Positions 6,291 to 10,133 of a DNA stretch of 10,133 nucleotides are shown one piece after another. A model generated the notes under the pieces. It worked only from the letters and a program-made list of their open reading frames with translations. It did not search any database and was not told where the DNA came from. The DNA is taken from positions 1 to 10,133 of the forward strand of contig JAHZKU010000026.1 of the NCBI GenBank assembly GCA_022600255.1, given 5' to 3'. The first letter of the stretch is position 1, and each line of letters starts with the position of its first letter. The position numbers and the translations under genes were made by a program. This stretch comes from Actinomycetes bacterium (GTDB lineage Bacteria > Actinomycetota > Actinomycetes > S36-B12 > GCA-2699445).

Positions 6291-6572
6291 GGTGGTTACG
6301 GCCAGTTCCTTCAAGGCAGCATGACATTTGCTGGGCTGGGTGGCAGCCCCACGCTGAGCAGCAATACCCATACGGGACGAATCGGATCAGGCCAACCTCA
6401 CGGCCGGAGCGGATTGGCAAGCAATCTTGCCTCCTCCTGGGCTGGCCGGGCCGAACGGCCATGGCTCTGACCGTTTTCGCTGGCCCAGCGCGAACGCCAA
6501 GCGCACCGGACTCGGAATGCAACACATCCCCCACACTGGCAAGATCATGACCCAACAGCGGAACGCCAGTAC
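6291..6572. other. Divergent intergenic region with short hairpins
   Basis: About 280 bp between the divergent PfkB-like and FUSC genes, so it should hold both promoters. I see no clear -35/-10 pair, riboswitch or small gene. One tight hairpin is present: GGCAAG (6416-6421), loop CAAT, CTTGCC (6426-6431). A smaller one, GGCCGAACGGCC, lies about 20 bp further right. Open frames crossing this region are not supported by start sites or recognisable protein sequence. Confidence 0.4.
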
Positions 6573-6577
6573 AGGAG
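6573..6577 (+). promoter_or_regulatory. Shine-Dalgarno site of the FUSC gene
   Basis: AGGAG lies 6 nt before GTG 6584 but directly touches the TTG at 6578. This selects the GTG as the start. Confidence 0.7.
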
Positions 6578-6583
6578 TTGATC

Positions 6584-8551
6584 GTGAGGACGCCGGTCAA
6601 ATCTGCCTTGGCTATCCAGGCCGGTGGACCGGATTGGATTCAGGGCATTCGGCTGGCCGTGATCGTTGGCTCTCCACTATTCGTTGGCTTAGCGCTCGGC
6701 AATGCGACTGCGGCCCTCATCTCTTCCTTGGGTGCCTTAAACGTGGCTCTGGCAGCTCCTGGCTCCGTGTGGCAGGTTCGACTGCGAGCCACACTTTTCG
6801 CCACGCTGGCGATGGCCGTCACCCTGTATGTGGCGCTGGTGGTGTCTTTCAGCCCAGTTCTCAGTGTCCTCGTGCTAGCCGTGTGGGGATTCGGATGCAG
6901 TCTCATTTCCGGCCTGGGTACCAAGTGGGCCGGAGCGGGCTTCGTGGTCGGGGTCATGTTTATCCTGGGGCTCGGGCTGGACGTCTCCGCGGCCGATCGC
7001 CCAATCACAATCGGGTTCTTCCTGATTGGGTCTGCTTGGGGGGTCGTCATGGCGACCTTCCTGTGGCCGCTGTCGCCACGTCGGGCCGTGAGGGAGTCGC
7101 TAGCCAAGACCTATCTCGCGCTCGGGAACTATCTGGAAAAAATGCCACACTCCGGCCGTGAGCGGAGTGTGGCCTACGACGACGTCGCGAGTGCCCTAGC
7201 CGAGTCCTACGAGCATGTGATTGCTTTCAGACGGCGTAAATGGGGCAAGAGTCATCTGGCGAACCATGCCGCGAGCCTGCAGCAAACCGCAGCTGCGATA
7301 GAACTGGTCCTCGGCAGCGTTGATAAGGCCTGGCAGGAAAAACCACCGAGTGAATCGCTGACGCAACTGCGATCCAAGCTGGTCGCGGCCTGCTCGGACA
7401 TCGCCGCGGAACTCCTCGGGGGTTCCGCCTTTGACCCAGCTGAACTAGCGTCAGCAGGAAAACAAGCGGCGCATGCCAAGGACGCGGCAACTGACGATGT
7501 CTGTCGAACTGGACTTGTGCTGATGGCTAGGACGTTGACCGGCGCGACCACACGAATGCAGGACAACCTCCAGGACCTGCCAGTCACCGAACCGGCCGAT
7601 CGGGTCACAATTGCGACGATTCGCAACCGCTTGGCCACGGTTACCGATTGGCAATCCACAGTCCTACGTCACGCCGTTCGCGTGGCGGTGCTGCTGGCCG
7701 TGGCACAGACCTTGGCAACCTTAGATCCGTTCGATAACGGTTACTGGATTCCGCTAACAGTCTGGATTGTGCTGCAGCCTGACTTCGGCGCCACGCTTAG
7801 CAAGGGCATCCAGCGGATCGTTGGGACGCTGCTTGGCGTGCTGATCGCATTCGGGATTGTGGAACTGTTCGCTGAACAGCCCTACGTCATCGCCGGCTTC
7901 ATCACACTGTTCGCTTTTGCGATTGGTGGACTGGGGAGGTTGAACTATTCCCTCATGGTGATCGCGATCACGCCAACGGTCATCCTGATGTTGTCTCTTG
8001 CTGGCGGGTCGGCGGATTTGGCCTGGATCAGGCTGGGTTCGACCCTAGTCGGTGCAGCCATCGCCCTGCTGGGAGGCTACCTGCTGTGGCCCTCCTGGCA
8101 GCGCCTGTCCTTGGCAAGGACATCGCAGCAGGCCGCCGATGCCGCGAACGACTACGCAAACGATGTTGCCAAGGGTGGCGCCGACGCCGCCGAACTGCAT
8201 CGGCGTCATCGGCTGGCCGAGCTGCGGCGTTCCAATACCGATGCCGCCCTGCAGCGCATGCTGGCCGAGCCCGAGCGGTTTCAAGTCGATCCCACCTTGG
8301 TGATGGAATTCTGCCGCTCTCTGCGCCTGCTGGTTGACGACACCACCCAGTTGGCACTGACCCGATCCAGGCGCGAGTTCGGTGCGGACCACACTTCAGA
8401 CTTCACCCCGCGGCCGCTGACTGGCACACTGGCCAGCGCCCGCAAGACTTTGCCAGCCGCAGAGTCCGAGAAGGATCAAATCGCACTGATTCGATCAGAT
8501 CAAGCAGCGGTTAACGAGCTCGCAGCCCGGTTGCGAACCGCATTGGATTAG
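6584..8551 (+). CDS. FUSC-family inner membrane protein (YccS/AaeB-like, putative aromatic acid efflux)
   Basis: A 655-residue protein with the two-halved layout of the fusaric acid resistance family. A first membrane block covers about residues 20-162 (around six helices). A long soluble helical region follows at 165-355. A second membrane block covers about 362-503, and a cytoplasmic helical tail about 505-655. The second block carries the family signature around G-Y-W-I-P-L-T-V-W-I-V-L-Q-P-D (386-400) and G-I-Q-R-I-V-G-T-L-L-G (408-418). Both blocks end in L-W-P (160-162 and 501-503), consistent with an internal duplication. Some relatives (AaeB) export hydroxylated aromatic acids with an AaeA partner; no such partner is seen here, and the substrate is unknown. 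The start is GTG 6584, chosen by the AGGAG site; TTG 6578 would add two residues. The stop overlaps the end of the opposing SnoaL-like gene. Confidence 0.88.
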   Translation: MRTPVKSALAIQAGGPDWIQGIRLAVIVGSPLFVGLALGNATAALISSLGALNVALAAPGSVWQVRLRATLFATLAMAVTLYVALVVSFSPVLSVLVLAVWGFGCSLISGLGTKWAGAGFVVGVMFILGLGLDVSAADRPITIGFFLIGSAWGVVMATFLWPLSPRRAVRESLAKTYLALGNYLEKMPHSGRERSVAYDDVASALAESYEHVIAFRRRKWGKSHLANHAASLQQTAAAIELVLGSVDKAWQEKPPSESLTQLRSKLVAACSDIAAELLGGSAFDPAELASAGKQAAHAKDAATDDVCRTGLVLMARTLTGATTRMQDNLQDLPVTEPADRVTIATIRNRLATVTDWQSTVLRHAVRVAVLLAVAQTLATLDPFDNGYWIPLTVWIVLQPDFGATLSKGIQRIVGTLLGVLIAFGIVELFAEQPYVIAGFITLFAFAIGGLGRLNYSLMVIAITPTVILMLSLAGGSADLAWIRLGSTLVGAAIALLGGYLLWPSWQRLSLARTSQQAADAANDYANDVAKGGADAAELHRRHRLAELRRSNTDAALQRMLAEPERFQVDPTLVMEFCRSLRLLVDDTTQLALTRSRREFGADHTSDFTPRPLTGTLASARKTLPAAESEKDQIALIRSDQAAVNELAARLRTALD

Positions 8552-8943
8552 TCCTTGGCCAGGTGCGCTACCCGGGGAGCCAAGGCCTCCCCTAGCGCCA
8601 GCAGTGCTGAAGCAGGGCGCACCATCACCGTGAAGCGATCAACCAGACCGTTTGAGCCGAACTGCATGTAGTCCAATCCCTGCAACTCTTTGCCGTTCAC
8701 TGTCGCCCGAAAGATCAAGGCGTGTGCGCCATCACCGACAAGTTCGTCTTCGTATCGAAAATCGGAGAAAACCTCCAGCAGATTTGTGAACAACTCCCGC
8801 ACGGCCTCGCGGCCTGCAAAGGGACGAAACGCCACGGGCGAGAACAGCCGGACCTGCGGATCTAGAACCGCCACCATGCCGTCGATATCGCGAGCTTCCA
8901 CTGCAGCCCGAAACTGCACGCCGACGTTCTGATTGATCTCCAT
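8548..8943 (-). CDS. SnoaL/NTF2-like small protein
   Basis: A 131-residue protein of the NTF2-like cone-shaped fold (SnoaL_2 type). The signs are an N-terminal helix F-R-A-A-V-E-A-R-D-I-D-G-M-V-A-V-L, then D-P-Q-V-R-L-F-S-P-V, then F-A-G-R-E-A-V-R-E-L-F and alternating strands ending in D-R-F-T-V-M-V-R-P. Members act as cyclases, isomerases, dehydratases or small-ligand binding proteins; the sequence does not show which. The ATG at 8943 has GGAG only 2 nt upstream, which is tight. CATAAT on the minus strand ends 6 nt before the ATG, so a leaderless start is possible. Its TAA overlaps the stop of the FUSC gene by 4 bp, and it diverges from rocD. Confidence 0.8.
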   Translation of the reverse strand: MEINQNVGVQFRAAVEARDIDGMVAVLDPQVRLFSPVAFRPFAGREAVRELFTNLLEVFSDFRYEDELVGDGAHALIFRATVNGKELQGLDYMQFGSNGLVDRFTVMVRPASALLALGEALAPRVAHLAKD

Positions 8944-9030
8944 GACTCCATTATGGCGGCCGTGCGACTGGCCGCCGTACTCGGGGAAAGCCCCTCGTGC
9001 GACAGGCGCGGATGCGGTGGGAAATCCCGG

Positions 9031-9040
9031 ACTTTACAAG
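9031..9040 (+). promoter_or_regulatory. Half-site like the alkB operator upstream of rocD
   Basis: ACTTTACAAG here is identical to the outer ten bases of the left arm at 2188-2197. The opposite arm is absent at the matching distance, so it is at most a half-site, or a TTTACA-type -35 element. It lies 28 bp before the rocD start in the 125-bp divergent gap. A separate 11-bp palindrome, CTCAC-A-GTGAG, is at 9054-9064, 4 bp before the ATG. Function is unproven. Confidence 0.2.
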
Positions 9041-9068
9041 GGGTGATTCTGGCCTCACAGTGAGAGAT

Positions 9069-10133
9069 ATGAGCATCCAAACAGAGTCGCTGGCCAGCGA
9101 CATCATCGCCGTTGAGAACCGCAGTGTGGCGCACAACTATCACCCGCTAGATGTTGTGCTGAGCTCCGGTGAGGGAGTCTGGGTTACCGACGTCGAGGGT
9201 ACGCGTTACTTCGACGCGCTAGCCGGGTATTCCGCGCTCAACTTCGGCCACGGCCACCCTCAGCTACTGGCTGCCACCGAGCGGCAGCTACAGAAAATCA
9301 CGCTCACCAGTCGAGCGTTCCACAACGACCAACTTGCCGGCTTCGCCAGTGCCCTACTCGAACTCCTCGGATACGAGGAGGGCACAGGGTTGGTGCTGCC
9401 GATGAATACCGGTGCCGAGGCCGTTGAATCCGCCATCAAAGTAGCCCGCAAGTGGGGCTACCAACTCAAAGGCGTACCCGATGGGCAAGCCAAGATCATC
9501 GTCGCCGGTGGCAACTTCCACGGTCGCACCACCACCATCATTTCCTTTTCAGAGGATGACGGGGCTCGTGCCGGCTTCGGGCCCTTCACTCCCGGGTTTG
9601 TCACCGTGCCCTACGGCGACCCGCAGGCCATCATCGATGAAATCGACGACAACACCGTGGCCGTACTGCTCGAGCCGATTCAGGGGGAAGCTGGCGTTGT
9701 TGTTCCACCGCCGGACTACCTCCCGACCGTTCGGGATATCTGCACTAGCAACAACGTGCTGCTGATCGCCGACGAAATTCAGTCCGGCCTGGGCCGGACC
9801 GGGACAACACTGGCCTGTGACCTGTACGACGTTAAGCCTGACCTAGTGACACTCGGCAAAGCACTGGGCGGCGGCATCGTTCCGGTATCCGCTGTTGTGG
9901 GCCGGGCAGATGTGCTGGGCGTCCTGCAGCCCGGAAACCACGGGAGCACTTTCGGAGGTAATCCCCTAGCCAGCGCCGTTGGGCACGCTGTGGTGGATCT
10001 GCTGGCAACCGGCGAGTACCAAGAGCGTTCCCGGGTCCTCGGGGCTCGGCTGCGCAAGAACCTCGACGCGCTCATCGGCCAGGGTTTGGTCGAGGTGCGC
10101 AGCCTCGGCCTGTGGGCCGGGCTTGACGTTGAC
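9069..10133 (+). CDS. rocD: Ornithine aminotransferase (ornithine-oxo-acid transaminase), 3' end outside window
   Basis: The first 355 residues of a class III PLP-dependent aminotransferase (full length near 400). It transfers the delta-amino group of ornithine to 2-oxoglutarate, giving glutamate semialdehyde in arginine/ornithine breakdown or proline synthesis. Visible motifs are A-G-Y-S-A-L-N-F-G-H-G-H-P (52-64, with the Tyr typical of ornithine aminotransferases), N-T-G-A-E-A-V-E (113-120, phosphate binding), N-F-H-G-R-T (149-154), E-P-I-Q-G-E (202-207), A-D235-E-I-Q-S-G-L (cofactor Asp) and T-L-G-K264-A-L-G-G-G (Schiff-base lysine), then H-G-S-T-F-G-G-N-P-L-A (291-301). This pattern fits RocD better than GABA or acetylornithine aminotransferases. 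The start is ATG 9069 with only a weak GAG-rich site before it. No other arginine-pathway gene is visible; dimethylargininase genes often neighbour rocD in actinobacteria but would lie outside. Confidence 0.93.
   Translation, partial: MSIQTESLASDIIAVENRSVAHNYHPLDVVLSSGEGVWVTDVEGTRYFDALAGYSALNFGHGHPQLLAATERQLQKITLTSRAFHNDQLAGFASALLELLGYEEGTGLVLPMNTGAEAVESAIKVARKWGYQLKGVPDGQAKIIVAGGNFHGRTTTIISFSEDDGARAGFGPFTPGFVTVPYGDPQAIIDEIDDNTVAVLLEPIQGEAGVVVPPPDYLPTVRDICTSNNVLLIADEIQSGLGRTGTTLACDLYDVKPDLVTLGKALGGGIVPVSAVVGRADVLGVLQPGNHGSTFGGNPLASAVGHAVVDLLATGEYQERSRVLGARLRKNLDALIGQGLVEVRSLGLWAGLDVD

Noticed and set aside
6427..7161. Plus-strand 244-codon frame crossing the intergenic region into the FUSC gene
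   Set aside because: Most of it is a shifted frame of the FUSC coding region, with no domain and no ribosome site.
1..10133. tRNA/rRNA genes, CRISPR arrays, insertion sequences, phage or defence modules
   Set aside because: I looked for cloverleaf-like sequence, regularly spaced repeats, transposase motifs and terminal repeats and found none; all large open regions are assigned to metabolic, membrane or regulatory proteins.

Overview
The window looks like chromosomal DNA of a high-GC Gram-positive bacterium (Actinomycetota). The evidence is the gene order alkB-rubredoxin-tetR, GTG starts behind good Shine-Dalgarno sites, GC-rich codon use, and an AlkB C-terminus that resembles Rhodococcus/Gordonia-type enzymes from memory. 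I cannot name the genus. There are nine protein genes, two of which touch special cases (one is interrupted, one runs off the window), and no RNA gene, CRISPR array or insertion sequence that I can see.

Left part (1-2250, minus strand): an alkane-hydroxylation operon read right to left. It holds an integral-membrane alkane 1-monooxygenase (alkB, 2097-916), a 59-residue rubredoxin (916-737) and a TetR-family regulator (744-49). The genes are joined by overlapping stop/start codons. In front of alkB lie two abutting 29-bp palindromes that share the core TTTACA-N13-TGTAAA, good candidates for the regulator's operators. The alkB frame is broken by a single in-frame TAG (1174-1176) just before the third histidine box, although the remaining 85 codons are intact and conserved. 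The only rubredoxin looks like the AlkG1 type, which is reported not to serve AlkB, and no second rubredoxin lies between it and tetR. The operon may therefore be decaying, or the TAG may be a sequence error.

Middle part: a two-gene minus-strand unit of pterin-4a-carbinolamine dehydratase (phhB) and a class I methyltransferase (3479-2372). Divergent from it is a 511-residue alpha/beta hydrolase (3737-5272) with a GHSHG nucleophile elbow and a C-terminal membrane segment but no signal peptide. It ends at a hairpin placed between convergent genes. The opposing gene (6279-5332) encodes a PfkB-type sugar kinase fold in which several hallmark active-site residues are replaced.

Right part: a FUSC-family membrane protein (6584-8551) runs convergently into a small SnoaL/NTF2-like protein (8943-8548), their ends overlapping by 4 bp. 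Divergent from the latter is ornithine aminotransferase (rocD, from 9069), cut by the window end. Apart from the alk operon and the phhB-methyltransferase pair, neighbouring genes show no obvious shared pathway. I see no convincing new multi-gene system. The points most worth a second look are the interrupted alkB, its double operator, the motif-altered sugar kinase and the tail-anchored hydrolase.
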